DNA of 64,000 bases. It comes from Rhododendron vialii (lineage: Eukaryota; Streptophyta; Magnoliopsida; Ericales; Ericaceae). Below are positions 45,426-55,239 of the stretch, in pieces. The translations under genes were made by a program, and so were the position numbers. The DNA lies in contig NC_080563.1 in assembly GCF_030253575.1 (NCBI RefSeq), positions 32,101,001 through 32,165,000 on the forward strand. Reading direction: 5' to 3'. The notes under the pieces are model-generated. The model searched no databases. It saw nothing but the letters and a program-made list of their open reading frames with translations, and was not told the origin of the DNA. Each line of letters starts with the position of its first letter. The first letter of the stretch is position 1.

Positions 45426-45983
45426 TCACCTTGCCAATTTGGGAGCCCCGAGGGTAGGCGGTGTCCTTGCAGTGTAAAACTTCTTACCCGACAAGTCCCG
45501 AAGATGTTTTGCCAACGGAACCGGCGTTTTCGGGATCGTCCAAACAATGTGAATGTCCCACAGAATCTTCTCTTGCGTGCCCCTCCGATGAGGAATGTCG
45601 TGAGTCACCGAGTTCCTCCACGGCGGCAACCCTCCATTAGGTCGTAAAAAAGTGCTGCTCGGGGTCTTGAACCGCACCGAGAAGCCGTCCCTTATTGGCT
45701 CCCACTCGGTGGAAGAACCGGGTTTCTCGGCGACCATTTGAAGCACTTTCCTCCCCGTTGAACCCGGAATAGGAAACGGCACGTTCGACGCCGTGAGATA
45801 CTTTCCGTAATAACTTTTGAAGCGCAAATATTTCGGTCCATTTTCGATTATTTCAACGGCCCACACCGCATTCTTCAACGAGCCATCCCGGTCTAAATAC
45901 ACTGATTCTTGGTTGTCCTCCGCCACAAGATACTTGTCTTTGTGGCTTAATTTGACCGTGATTGCTTTTTGGAAAAGTTCCAT
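45426..45983 (-). CDS. DUF569-family beta-trefoil protein
   Basis: 185 residues from ATG at 45983 to the stop at 45426-45428. Motifs of the plant DUF569 domain in order: MELFQKAITVKLSHKDKYLV, ESVYLDRDGS, AVWAVEII, RFKSYYGKYLTASN, GSTGRKVLQ, EWEPIRDGFSVRFKT, STFLRPNGGLPPWRNSVTHD and ILWDIHIV. The fold is predicted to be a fascin-like beta-trefoil; members may bind actin or ligands, but no function is established. I chose this ATG because it begins the family motif. The frame is open further upstream to 46121, but a splice acceptor (AATTTTAG at about 46062) lies between, so that part is probably intron and leader. Full length for a one-domain member; no damage seen. Confidence 0.88.
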   Translation of the reverse strand: MELFQKAITVKLSHKDKYLVAEDNQESVYLDRDGSLKNAVWAVEIIENGPKYLRFKSYYGKYLTASNVPFPIPGSTGRKVLQMVAEKPGSSTEWEPIRDGFSVRFKTPSSTFLRPNGGLPPWRNSVTHDIPHRRGTQEKILWDIHIVWTIPKTPVPLAKHLRDLSGKKFYTARTPPTLGAPKLAR

Positions 45984-46061
45984 CCTTCCCAATTTACTAA
46001 TGGGGTTGGCTATTTGCAACTCCGAATTTGTCTTTGCCTTTTCGATATACGTTTGAAAACC

Positions 46062-46188
46062 TAAAATTGAAAAAAAAAATTGTGTTAATGATAACTTGAT
46101 TGCAAAATCTGTAAATTTCAATCAAATCACAACAAAATTAATCGCGAAAACAAAATTCGGGTTGAGAAAATTTTTAATTTAAACATAC
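46062..46188 (-). other. Probable 5'UTR intron of the DUF569 gene
   Basis: On the minus strand a donor TCAG/GTATGT near 46188 and an acceptor TTCAATTTTAG near 46062 enclose about 127 bp of AT-rich sequence. The leader exon would be about 46190-46280. Confidence 0.5.
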
Positions 46189-46298
46189 CTGAGATAAATA
46201 ACGACGATTTAGATCTACCTCACGAGATGAGAGACAGAGAAGCCTTTTTTTGTGTTGATTAAATGTTTGATTTTGGATTCGCATATAATCAAGTCCTC

Positions 46299-46310
46299 TC
46301 TATTTATATA
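46299..46310 (-). promoter_or_regulatory. TATA box of the DUF569 gene
   Basis: On the minus strand TTATATAAATAGAGAGGA, about 25-30 bp before the presumed leader start. Good match to plant TATA consensus. Confidence 0.6.
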
Positions 46311-47166
46311 AGTGGGATTTTCTAAATTTAGTATTTAGAGAGATTTGGGCACAAGCCTTGAAAGGGTAGCTGGATAATCCGTTTATAGTTGCTGTATTTG
46401 TTCAATCTAGAAATTAGACTCACTGTGTTTAGCAAACGATTCGTGTGTCTTAGATGGTTAGTGGGTATTTGGGTGGCTATTTCACAGTTTCTTTTGGGTG
46501 GCTATTTCGTCATGAAAGCAAAATTTAAAAATAAGAAAACCGTGTCGCTTACGCGTGTGTGTCGTGTGGGATCTGTGGGGTAGAGTCAAAATGCACACTT
46601 CTCGTGGATAGTGGGGTTAATCAATCAATTAGGGGTGGTTAGTTGATTTGCGTGTAAACTGACCCGAACGTCTTCAGTACCTAACCAAAATTACTTGAGA
46701 CCCTCTTCTCGCACCCCCCTGACACCCCCCCTCCCCCGGCCCCACTGCCTTTCCACCCTTGCCCCTTCTTTTTCGGTTTTTTTTTTTGTTTTACTTTGAC
46801 TAGTTTTTTTTTTGTTTTACTTTTAAAAGTAAATAATTACTGTTTTATTTTTTTTACTTTTACTAATTTTTTTTATACTTTTAAAAGACTTTAATTACTG
46901 TTTTAATTTTTTTATTTACTTATAAAAAACTTTAATTACTATTTTTTTTTTTTAACTTTTACCAGCTTTTGTTTTGTTTTACTTTTAGTAGTTTTTTATT
47001 TTACTTTTAAAAAATTTCTTACTATAATTTTAATTAATAAATAATTAATTAAAATATAACTTATACTAACATAACTTGTACTAATGTTAATTAATCAAAC
47101 CAAACATAACTTGTACGAATTTCATCGAAGAGTGAAAATACATGAAAATACATGAAAATTCAATTT

Positions 47167-47499
47167 CTAATCAATGTTTCCACCAAATTCTTCTCTTGTC
47201 CCTCTTGGTCTTGTATCCATTATTTCTTCCCACAAACTAATTCGTGTTGCATAACGAGCAGCCCATATTTTAGCTTCGTCTGATGAATTGTTCCACCACC
47301 ATATTGGGAAGGGTGGTACAGGGTAATGAGGCTGCAAGAAAAGTTGCACAAAGTGATTGTTCCCAACACGGGCAATAGCTATTTCAATGCGCTCTTGGGC
47401 TGGAACTGGAGGGGATCTCAATGGGAAGTGAGTAAAAGTTGCACAAAGTGAGTAAAAAAATAAGAGTAAAATTTCAATAACATAAAGAAATTTATTCAC
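47167..47499 (-). pseudogene. Transposon-associated protein C-terminal fragment (OTU/MULE-type)
   Basis: The minus-strand frame reads THFPLRSPPVPAQERIEIAI, ARVGNNHFVQLFLQPHYPVPP, then WAARYATRISLWEEIMD. This resembles the C-terminus of OTU-like and FAR1-related proteins carried by plant Mutator-like elements (pattern 'I.IA.V...HFVQVFL...YP.PP' with a conserved W). The N-terminal part is absent and the first 15 residues are leader-like filler. Family call is from memory of similar transposon proteins. Confidence 0.4.
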
Positions 47500-47546
47500 G
47501 TATATAATATTAAATAATTTAAAAATACATATAAAGAGTAAAAAAA

Positions 47547-47811
47547 TAAGTGTTCCGATTTTTAATTCGTTTGAACCGGTGCGAAGATCTTATTTTTCTT
47601 ATCATTTCATTCTAAATGGTCGTAATGAATTTTTGGCTCTAAGGCCTTTCAATGAGCACCCTAAGAGAAACCTGAAACTAAATAATAAGTCTTAGGGTAC
47701 TTGTTGAAAGGCCTTCGAGCCAAAAAATTCATTATGATCATTGAAGACAAAATGATAAAAAAAAACAAGATCTTTGCATCGATTCAATCGGATTGAAAAT
47801 TGGAACACTTA
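47547..47811. mobile_element. 265-bp foldback MITE
   Basis: Ends TAAGTGTTCCGATTTTTAAT and reverse-complemented TAAGTGTTCCAATTTTCAAT; arms continue with AAAGGCCTT / AAGGCCTTT and AATTCATTATGATCATT around a CTTAGGGT core. Confidence 0.75.
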
Positions 47812-48469
47812 AATAATATTAAATAAATAAAAATGAAAAAAGATATAAAAGTTATTAAGTAAATAAATAAAAAAATAAGAAATTGCCGTGGATTGAGTGG
47901 GTATTATTGCCGGGGGTAGTTTGGTCTGGGGGGTGGGGTCGGGCGGGGGTGTGTCAGGGGGCGCGCAAAGAGATTTACAATTACTTTTCGAGATGTCAAT
48001 TCTTGTTCAAACAATCCATCTTGAAACGTGTGACCACTTATCTAAAGTATCGATGAAATATATGTATCACATACAAGGTTTTTTATGCACTAGAGTTTTA
48101 GCACAAACAAAAATAGTTTTTGCATTATTATTCCTTTTTTTTTTTTTTTTTTCATTTTTAGTTTAACCCCAACTAATAACAGTTAATTTGTTCTAACTAT
48201 TATTGTATAACTAACCAAGGTTACAAGAACCTTTATGGAGTAATTGAAAGGTTTTTTCCCCCTTAATCCGTAGGAGAGATCATTACATCATGTATGAGGT
48301 ACAAAGTACAAATTACGGGACACTAGATCCATTGTGTGAGAATACACAAAATAACCAAATCCAACAACTGAACTAACATGATAAATAAGCCCATTAAAAT
48401 AGGTTTAGTTCCAAAATATAGTAATTGTAAACAAATTTTCCTAATTTTCTAAATCAATAGTGATGTTTC

Positions 48470-48690
48470 GCTTTGCGGGCTTGCCCCAGCGGAAGGAGAA
48501 GGGCCCTTGCATAGCATTGGGTAAGGTTTGACTCCTCTTCAGGGTTGGTACCGTGAAATACCTAGTGGATCGGGGCAATGGTATGCTTTAAGTCGTTAGG
48601 AGGTTTTATGCTCTATGGGTGGGTCCAATTACTGGCTCTCCTATACGGTGGTTTCCTTCATTCATCATAAAAATAAAAAAAATAAAAATT
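48470..48690 (+). mobile_element. Possible SINE
   Basis: Box A-like TTGCCCCAGCGG (48481-48492) and box B-like GGTTTGACTCC (48525-48535), compact body, and an A-rich tail CATAAAAATAAAAAAAATAA. Target duplication not identified. Confidence 0.4.
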
Positions 48691-48797
48691 ACATTGGTAT
48701 ACAATTTAATCTCTAATTACAAAGTTCATCTATGAACGCCTATGAGTAGGTGAAGAGGTGAATGGGCCAAATCAAATTGAGTTGGGTTGAATGGGCC

Positions 48798-49016
48798 GGG
48801 GGTCCTATAGGGCACTCCTGTGTGGTGTGCGTGTAAAGTGGCACACAATTGTCGATCTTATCAATCAACAGTCCAAATTAAAAATAATCTTTTACCGGAA
48901 AAAGATATTATTACTAGTTGAAGTTAAAAATACATCGTAATCGTTGATTGATGAGATCGACGGTCTGTGTGCTGCACTACACACGCACTACACTGGGGTA
49001 CACTACAGTACCTTCG
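48798..49016. mobile_element. Foldback MITE related to 10324-10528
   Basis: Ends 'GTCCTATAGGGCACTCCTGT' and 'GGGGTACACTACAGTACCTT', with inner arms TCGATCTTATCAATCAACAG versus CGTTGATTGATGAGATCGAC. Shares the GATGAGATCRACGG block with the element in the CCD4-A flank. Confidence 0.55.
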
Positions 49017-49189
49017 GTTCCCATTAGACGTATCATATGCAATTTGTATTTTGATGTACCCTTTGTCACGATTTCTTAATAAACTTTTTGCCAATAAAAA
49101 AAAAAAGTATTTTGATCTTTTTTTTTTTTTTTTGTAAATCACTACAGAAAATTCATATTTGAACACCAAAAAAGTTGTATTTTGAACCA

Positions 49190-49500
49190 CAAAATTTATA
49201 AATTGGGTCACGAAAATTCATAAATAATATGACAAAAATGTGTAAACAACACTAAACATCTCATAACTTTCCATCATTTTTTTTACCACAAAATTCATAA
49301 ATAACACCACAAGAAATCATTAACAACACAACGAAAATTCATAAAAGTTCATATGAATTTGATCACAAAATCTCATTATACGAACCACAAAAATTCATCA
49401 AAGGAGTCACAAAAATTCGTTAAAATAAACTACCCAAAATCTCATATAGCGGTCCACAAAATTCGTAAAAGGAGTCAAAAATTCGAAAAGGAGGTACGGT
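49190..49500. repeat. Degenerate minisatellite of 'ACAAAATTCATAAA' units
   Basis: A dozen or more variants of (C)CACAAAA(A)TTCATAAA / TTCGTAAAA separated by 5-15 bases across 300 bp. No coding sense. Confidence 0.65.
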
Positions 49501-49504
49501 ACAC

Positions 49505-50090
49505 CCAAAATACTAGTGTGCACGCCCAAGAGATTTTTCCAATTAAATTCGAAAAGGACTTTTGTTGTATTTAAACTTACTAACCAGATTAGTAGAGCCG
49601 AACAGAATTTGATGGAGTCAAACCATCGATGTAGGAGTGACTTAACTAAGGTTGTGAGGAATTAAAGCTGATAAGACTGCTTCATTGCGAAAAGTTAATT
49701 GTTTTTGAAGCTTTAAATTAATTAGAAACAAAAAACCCGGAATTTAGATTTGTTATTTAGCAAAAAAAAAAACAAAAAAACAAAACAGAAGTGGAAGTAA
49801 GGAAAGAATGAAAACCATGTTCCTTATGATTTTTGTTGTTTTAATTTAATATTTTACTCTAATTTAATTTTAATTATGTGGGTTTATAATGGAGGTAATA
49901 TTTAAGTTAGATTATTAATGATAAAGGGGTGGAAGAACCCATTGAATTGGTCTCCTTGTTTTACTCCTAAATATTAGTAGTATACTGCTATATACTAATT
50001 AACGTCAGAATAAACCCACTAATGCTTGGTTATCTCCTAATTCTTTTCCTAAGAATATGCTATTATCTACTTGCCTAACAAACGAAGGTT
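49505..50090. other. AT-rich spacer, no gene recognised
   Basis: Contains only A/T-rich DNA and a TATAAAA at 50094-50100 that could serve the small frame at 50417. Confidence 0.4.
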
Positions 50091-50271
50091 TACTATAAAA
50101 TGCCCTACATTGGGCCGAAAGCACAAGTACACAAACTCTATCTACATCTCTTTCTCTCCTGCTTTACAACATATACACTGATCATCACTTATTTCCGACC
50201 CGCTGATTTCTGTTTCCGAACTAAATACTCTCAGCCATCCTCGATCTTTCATATACATATAGATATATGGT

Positions 50272-50347
50272 ACAACAGTTTATTTGGATTTCGATTGTCG
50301 GGAAACTACACAACAGTTTATTTGGATTTCGATTGTCGGGAAACTAC
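50272..50347 (+). repeat. 38-bp tandem duplication
   Basis: Unit ACAACAGTTTATTTGGATTT (and 18 more bases) occurs at 50272 and 50310, identical. It lies in the presumed leader of the small frame at 50417. Confidence 0.95.
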
Positions 50348-50416
50348 ACGGTTTGTTGAGTTTCGTTCACTGCATCGAAATTAAAGAGCTTGAAGGTTGT
50401 TGTATCTTGGAAAAGA

Positions 50417-50587
50417 ATGCCATCCAATCCCATGCAAAAGGCAGTGTATCCTTCCTTAGAAGAGCGTCATTATGTGCCTCGACCACCTCCACAGGCTATT
50501 CTTATCTTTTCTCGTTTAATAGTTATTTGCCTTACCTGGTTGTTATTATTCTTGTTTAGGCATTTAATTTCTAGCAAAAAATCCTAA
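50417..50587 (+). CDS. Possible small single-pass membrane peptide (56 aa), unknown
   Basis: ATG at 50417, stop at 50585-50587. The first 30 residues are polar with KAVYPSLEERHYVPRPPPQ, followed by one hydrophobic segment (IVICLTWLLLFLFRHL) and a basic tail (SSKKS), the layout of a type II or tail-anchored peptide. A TATAAAA lies about 320 bp upstream and a CT-rich leader follows it. I recognise no family, so this may be a chance ORF. No intron is needed. Confidence 0.25.
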   Translation: MPSNPMQKAVYPSLEERHYVPRPPPQAILIFSRLIVICLTWLLLFLFRHLISSKKS

Positions 50588-50989
50588 TCATATAATTTTC
50601 CCAATAATTTTTGTCAAAGGAAATCCTACACGATTTACTTAACATTTAGAATATGAACATTTACTTAAAATATGGTTCGACATCAACCATTTATCAAACT
50701 CTGATCGACTCATTTTTCTGGATAAATGATACACAAAATAAGGCCTAAAAGACCAAAGACTCGATTAATTAGATGCATCTTAGTGAAATTATTCTGTTAT
50801 CGTTTACTATGTAACTCTAGCTGTTGTGCAATAAATTAAACATAATTTTAAATTTTTTTTTTTTTTTTGCCCAGAATGTATTTTCCCCCTCTTTTCTCAA
50901 GATGCAAAACATAGTGTTTAATCCTCTCCTACTAAACCGTGGCCTTGCTTGTAGTATCGATATTTTTGTGTGTGTGTGTGTGTGTAATT

Positions 50990-51412
50990 AATGATGAAAT
51001 AAAACTAGAAGAGAGCGACAACCAGAATTAGGAGCTTTTTTGGGTCGTGGAAGGAGAGAATAAAGTAGAAACCCAACTGTAAGAGCTGTATCAATATCCC
51101 CTATTTCAAAATCCATGTGCTGTTTGGCCTCTGTAATTAATTGGAATCGATTTTTCTCAAGAAAATCACTGTTTGAATCAATCAGAAGGTTTAAAAGTTC
51201 TAGATTATGTTCCAAGCATTCAAGGGTACGTAATTGGGGTGCATATGGTACATACCCAAATAAGGTTGTGTATTGTAACCATTTATGTCTTTTGGAAGTT
51301 GATTTGATATATGTTAGTAAACTTATCTTTTGAAATCTATGATTGGCTTTCCCTCGATGTACCATTTGTCGAGCTTTTAATAAAATTTTATTGCCTATCA
51401 AAAAAAAAAAGT
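50990..51412 (+). mobile_element. Probable LINE 3' end with poly-A
   Basis: Ends GAGCTTTTAATAAAATTTTATTGCCTATC followed in the genome by a run of A (51399-51410; shown here split), typical of L1-type tails. The 137-residue minus-strand frame over it is antisense noise. (TG)n sits just upstream at 50969-50985. Confidence 0.4.
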
Positions 51413-51414
51413 GC

Positions 51415-52080
51415 TGAGGATCTCATAGTTGAAGAGAAGATCTTTTAGGAGCATGAGCCCTTCCCCAAGCAAAACATGATGCTTAATAATTTTATTACAA
51501 CCGATACGAGAATACAAGTATCAGAAGTATATAAAATGAGAATTAAGTCTTAATCACTGTAAGCTCAATTCAACTAATAGTCTTGTTAAGAAAAGAAATA
51601 ATCTCAACAGATTCAAGGAGCATAACATGCACACGATACGTGAATGTAGGCTAACTGAACTATCCTCAATTGGATGATATAATGCTCAATTGGTTTCATA
51701 CTTTCATTTCAGAGGCACGAAGAATGACAACAATAACAACAGATATGGTCAGCCAACTATGCATATATAAGGAAAATAGTCAATTAGCCAATTAGTAGAT
51801 CTACACGAACCGAGGGGTACACGTGGATGGACAATTATTAAGTTCGTCTTTCATTTATTTTATTTTCTTCTAGGAATCTAAGAATTATTTATTTGTTGGT
51901 ATTTGGAAACACTCTGGTAAAATATTGAGCTTATAGTCTTCCCTGGGTAAATTTGATAGTATTGAGAATTAACATTCAGGCAAGTTTTATTTTTTTAATC
52001 TATTCTCTATTTTTTCCTTTTGTTATTTTCTTATGCCAACTGTTTGACGTCAAAGATCTTCACCAAAGACGCCTTGGCTT
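51415..52080. other. Spacer, no gene recognised
   Basis: AT-rich sequence without recognisable genes or repeat ends. Confidence 0.4.
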
Positions 52081-52084
52081 AACT

Positions 52085-52285
52085 CCAAAGGGTTGACCAG
52101 GTGGTCAAGTTAGACTTGGAGCATACGCGTTTAATTTACTCCCTTCTAAGGTTTCAGGTTTGAAATCTCTCTGGTGATATCAACTCCATTAGAATGGGGT
52201 CCCTACTAGTGACCATAGGATTGGTCCTCAAGAATTAGTTGATGTGCGCGTAAACTTCTCCGAACACCTAGGTATTATAAAGAAG
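52085..52285 (+). mobile_element. Au-like SINE
   Basis: tRNA-like head with CAGGTGGTCAAGTTAGACTTGG, box B-like GGTTTGAAATC (52159-52169), and a 3' end ATGTGCGCGTAAACTTCTCC/GAACACCT, matching the style of plant Au SINEs (…GTGCGCGCAAGCTGGCCCGGACACC…, quoted in part). A short similar tail at 46640-46670 is probably another fragment. Confidence 0.6.
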
Positions 52286-52347
52286 TAGACACCATCGTGA
52301 CCGTCTCATGTCTCTTCCCACCTATCACCTCTCTAAAAAAGTCGGAC

Positions 52348-52572
52348 TGGGAGACCCTGCCAAGCAAGGGTGCTCGGCAGGGGTGCCAAGCGCATCTCGA
52401 CCGTCCAAAAGTATTTTGGACGGCTCGGATGCAAAGATATCGAATGGATTTAAAAAAAAAAGAAAAGGAAAAGGAAAAGATGTTTCGATCTGGACCGTCG
52501 ATTTTGACATGAACAGCCGGATTGGCCGCTCGGCACCCGCTCGACAGAGGTGCCGCTCGGCAGGGTCCCCGG
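52348..52572. mobile_element. TIR MITE with CTGCC/GGCAG ends
   Basis: Left GGGAGACCCTGCCAAGCAAG; right reverse-complemented GGGGACCCTGCCGAGCGGCA; inner arms GACCGTCCAAAAGTATTTTG / GGACCGTCGATTTTGAC partly pair. A purine run (AAAAGAAAAGG) lies in the middle. Confidence 0.6.
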
Positions 52573-52954
52573 ATCCCTCTAAGTCATCTTGCTTGAGGGG
52601 GCGAGAAGGAGAGGTTATTAATTTTGTGCTCTTGGAACGTGCCAAGTGTTGTTTTGTTCCCTTAATTACCAACACAAAATATATGGACCCACAACATACG
52701 TACATCATAACATTTGGAGCGTCAATTAGATTCACTCCGCGAGTGTTCACTAATTTTTCGGCATGAAGGCTGTGACTCATAATCCAACCATTCCTCCTGC
52801 GATCTATAATCCCATGATTTCCCCCATGACTTGTGTAAATTTGTAGTATTTAATTATTGCGTTCCAATCAATAGTGGATATCAATTCCTTCTCGGTTTAG
52901 TGTTTTCTACGTTTATATGTTGTTTTTTTCGTACATGTCATTTATCTCGATGTA

Positions 52955-53150
52955 ATTCTAGAAACTCGACTTCTACACACATCAATGTGTCCAACCTCGA
53001 TATATAGAATGGTGTAAGGACTACGCATTCCAGGGTATTCCATTCCCTTGTTATTCTAGATACTCGACTTCTACACACATCAATGTGTCCAACCTCGATA
53101 TATAGAATGGTATAAGGACTACACATTCCAGGGTATTCCATTCCCTTGTT
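52955..53150. repeat. 98-bp tandem duplication in the left arm of the palindrome
   Basis: Unit beginning ATTCTAGAAACTCGACTTCT at 52955 recurs at 53053 with three or four substitutions. Single-copy and truncated in the right arm. Confidence 0.93.
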
Positions 53151-53498
53151 TCTTCTTCACTGTTCGTCTCAATATAAATATCTTTTGGGTCAATTGTCTA
53201 AAATTCCAAAACTTTTTACCGTTTTGATCAATAAGTGCCAGAACTAGAAATCGACAATGAGTAAATTTCTAGTATATTATGAATTTCACCAAAAAAATGT
53301 TAGTATAAATTTCAATAGAAGTTTTTACGAATTAAAAGCGAGTGGTGGATACCGTACCAATTCCAATAGGTTAAATTCTCAGAGAACGTAGATCAGGACC
53401 ATGAACATAGAGATACACCCATATACGAGGTTTAGTCGATTGTTTGAGATGAAGATACCCCACATATGCCAGCACTGACCATATGAGTGTGGGTGATT

Positions 53499-53755
53499 GA
53501 TTTGATCATTTGTGGGGTAAATAAGTTTTTTAAAGCAAGGGCCCGGTTTGAAGAAGACGCTTTTGACTTTCTCTCACTTTTTTTTGCATGGGTGATGGTA
53601 GCTTTTTTGCCTAAAAGAGCTGCAGCAGTTCCACATACAGGAGGGTTTAATTTTCTTTTAAACCCTGGGGCGTTCAGTATGAATGAGCACATGCTGATTA
53701 GCCTGTTCGAATACTTTGGAAGAGTGCAGCCTAATGTCTTACATGCTGTTTTCAT
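53499..53755 (+). pseudogene. OPT-family oligopeptide transporter fragment, left arm
   Basis: Open frame reading IICGVNKFFKARARFEEDAF, then AWVMVAFLPKR, then FLLNPGAFSMNEHMLISLFE. This is the order found in plant OPT transporters, where a 'VNxFFxYR' loop is followed by a membrane helix, 'LP' and the highly conserved 'NPGPFNxKEHVLIxIF' motif. It covers under 100 of the roughly 730 residues of a full transporter, so it is a gene fragment, not a gene. Confidence 0.65.
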
Positions 53756-53944
53756 TGCGAGATCATAATTCTGTCAAGACATCTACTTCTGGGGGCTTAG
53801 ACGACGTCGTTCTCGTCCCACGTAACTTAGTGTTTCTTTTAGTATATTCGAACACAAATTAATACTAAAACAAGAGCTAACTTACATAGGACGAGAATGT
53901 CGTCGTCAAAACCCCCCAGAAGTAAATGTCTTGATGGAAATAGT

Positions 53945-54205
53945 ATGTAGGACATTAGGCCGCACTCTTCCAAAGTAGTCAAACATGCTAATCAGCACGT
54001 GTTCTTTCATACTAAATGCAACAGGGTTTAATAGAAACTTAAACCACCCCATGTGGACCTGCTACAACTCTTTTAGGCAAAAAAGCTATCATCACCCATC
54101 CTGGAAAAAGTGAGAGAAAGTCAAAAGTGTCTTCTTCAAATTGGGCCCTTGCTTTAAAAAAAGTATTTACCCCACAAATGATCGAACCAATCAACCACAC
54201 TCTTG
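53945..54205 (-). pseudogene. OPT-family oligopeptide transporter fragment, right arm (inverted copy)
   Basis: The minus strand reads IICGVNTFFKARAQFEEDTF, GWVMIAFLPKR and, after a frameshift, FLLNPVAFSMKEHVLISMFD. This copy keeps KEHVLIS where the left arm has NEHMLIS, so the two arms have drifted independently since the inverted duplication. Confidence 0.65.
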
Positions 54206-54569
54206 TGGTCAGTGTTGGCATATCCGCATATGTGTGGTATCTATGTTTGAAACAATCGACTGAACCTCATATATGGGTCTGTCACTACTTTCATGGTCCT
54301 GATTTGCGTTCTCCGAGAATTTTTACCAATTTGAGTTGGTACGATATCCACCACTCGCTTTCAATTCGTATGAACTTGTACTGAAATTTATACACCTTTT
54401 TTTTGGGTGAAATTAATAATGTACTAGAAATTCACTCTTTGTTGATTTCTAGTTCTAGTAGTTATTGATCAAAATAGTAAAAAGTTCTAGAATTTTAGAT
54501 GATTGGTCCAAAACCTATTTAAATTGAGACAAACAGTGAAGAAGAAAAAAAGAATGGAATAGTATGGGT

Positions 54570-55040
54570 AATCCGATCAAATTGATTTTTTGCATATTTG
54601 TTCAACTCGACGAACTCTACGAAGTGAACGTTTTCGATCATCGGAGCAAGACCAGAGCGGGGTCCTCTCGGCCGGAACAGCACGTTGTTGTCCCTACAAT
54701 GGGACATCAGCTCCCCCCAGTCAATCGTAGAGCTCGTCGAATTGAACAAGTATGCAAAAAATCAGTTTGATCGGAGATCATTAAGTGCTTGACCGGAACA
54801 CATATTACTTACGCACAATGGGTTCTAGTAGATTTGATCCAGTGTTTCGGATCCATTCTTTTCAAGACAAAAATGTTTCAATTAGGCACTTAATGATATC
54901 CGATCGAGCTAATTTTTTATATACTTGTTTAACTCGACCGGAGCGAGACCAGAGCACGACCCCCTTGGCCGAGACAGCAGGCTGCTGTCCCTCCCTTAAA
55001 GGGATAGCAGCTCCCCAACTCCCCCGGAACGGATAGTCCT
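54570..55040. mobile_element. Insertion in the right arm of the palindrome
   Basis: Two inverted halves: 'GTTCAACTCGACGAACTCTA ... GAGCTCGTCGAATTGAACAA' and 'CACTTAATGATATCCGATCG ...' with CCCTACAATGGGACATCAGCTCC / CCCTTAAAGGGATAGCAGCTCC (each quoted in part). Looks like two related small foldbacks; not present in the left arm. Confidence 0.5.
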
Positions 55041-55239
55041 TTTATACCATTCTATATATAGAGGTTGGACACACCAATATTACAAATTTACACAAGTCAG
55101 GGGGGAAATAATGGGATTATAATTCACAGCCTTCATGCCGAAAAATTATTGAACACTCGTGGAGTGAATCTAATTGGTGCTTGCTTTGTGGGTCCATTTT
55201 GTGGGTCCATATACTTTGTGTTGGTGTTTGGGCTAAATT

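Larger units (their letters stand above)
46705..47975. mobile_element. TIR element with GC-rich ends and a coding remnant (Mutator-like)
   Basis: Left end region CTTCTCGCACCCCCCTGACA; right end reverse-complemented CTTTGCGCGCCCCCTGACAC. Between them lie AT-rich filler, the coding remnant at 47167-47499 and a foldback MITE at 47547-47811. Outer limits and target duplication are not fixed. Confidence 0.4.
52669..55224. mobile_element. 2.56-kb palindromic element carrying a captured OPT transporter fragment in each arm
   Basis: From CCAACACAAAATATATGGACCC at the left to the matching complement at the right, sequence after sequence recurs inverted: TTTTTCGGCATGAAGGCTGT, GACTTGTGTAAATTTGTA, TATATAGAATGGTRTAA, TGATCAAAA, CACCCAT, ATGTGGGGTA/TACCCCACA, CAAGACATYTACTTCTGGGGG around a centre near 53850. 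The left arm has an extra 98-bp tandem repeat (52955-53150) and the right arm an extra segment of about 470 bp (54570-55040). No transposase. Each arm contains a piece of an oligopeptide transporter-like gene (separate entries). Confidence 0.85.

Noticed and set aside
45984..46121. N-terminal extension of the DUF569 protein (MKFTDFAIKL...)
   Set aside because: The extension crosses a good splice acceptor and lies before the family's usual MELF start; it is likely intron and leader.
47897..48166. 89-residue plus-strand ORF with Gly-rich start
   Set aside because: Runs through the GC-rich terminal repeat of a TIR element and a poly-T stretch.
49190..49500. CRISPR-like array
   Set aside because: Repeats are irregular in length and spacing and the genome is a plant nuclear genome.
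50988..51401. 137-residue minus-strand ORF
   Set aside because: Antisense to what looks like a LINE 3' end with poly-A; no domain, low-complexity composition.
54519..55036. Short ORFs in the right arm insertion
   Set aside because: They follow the arms of small foldbacks and have no similarity to known proteins.
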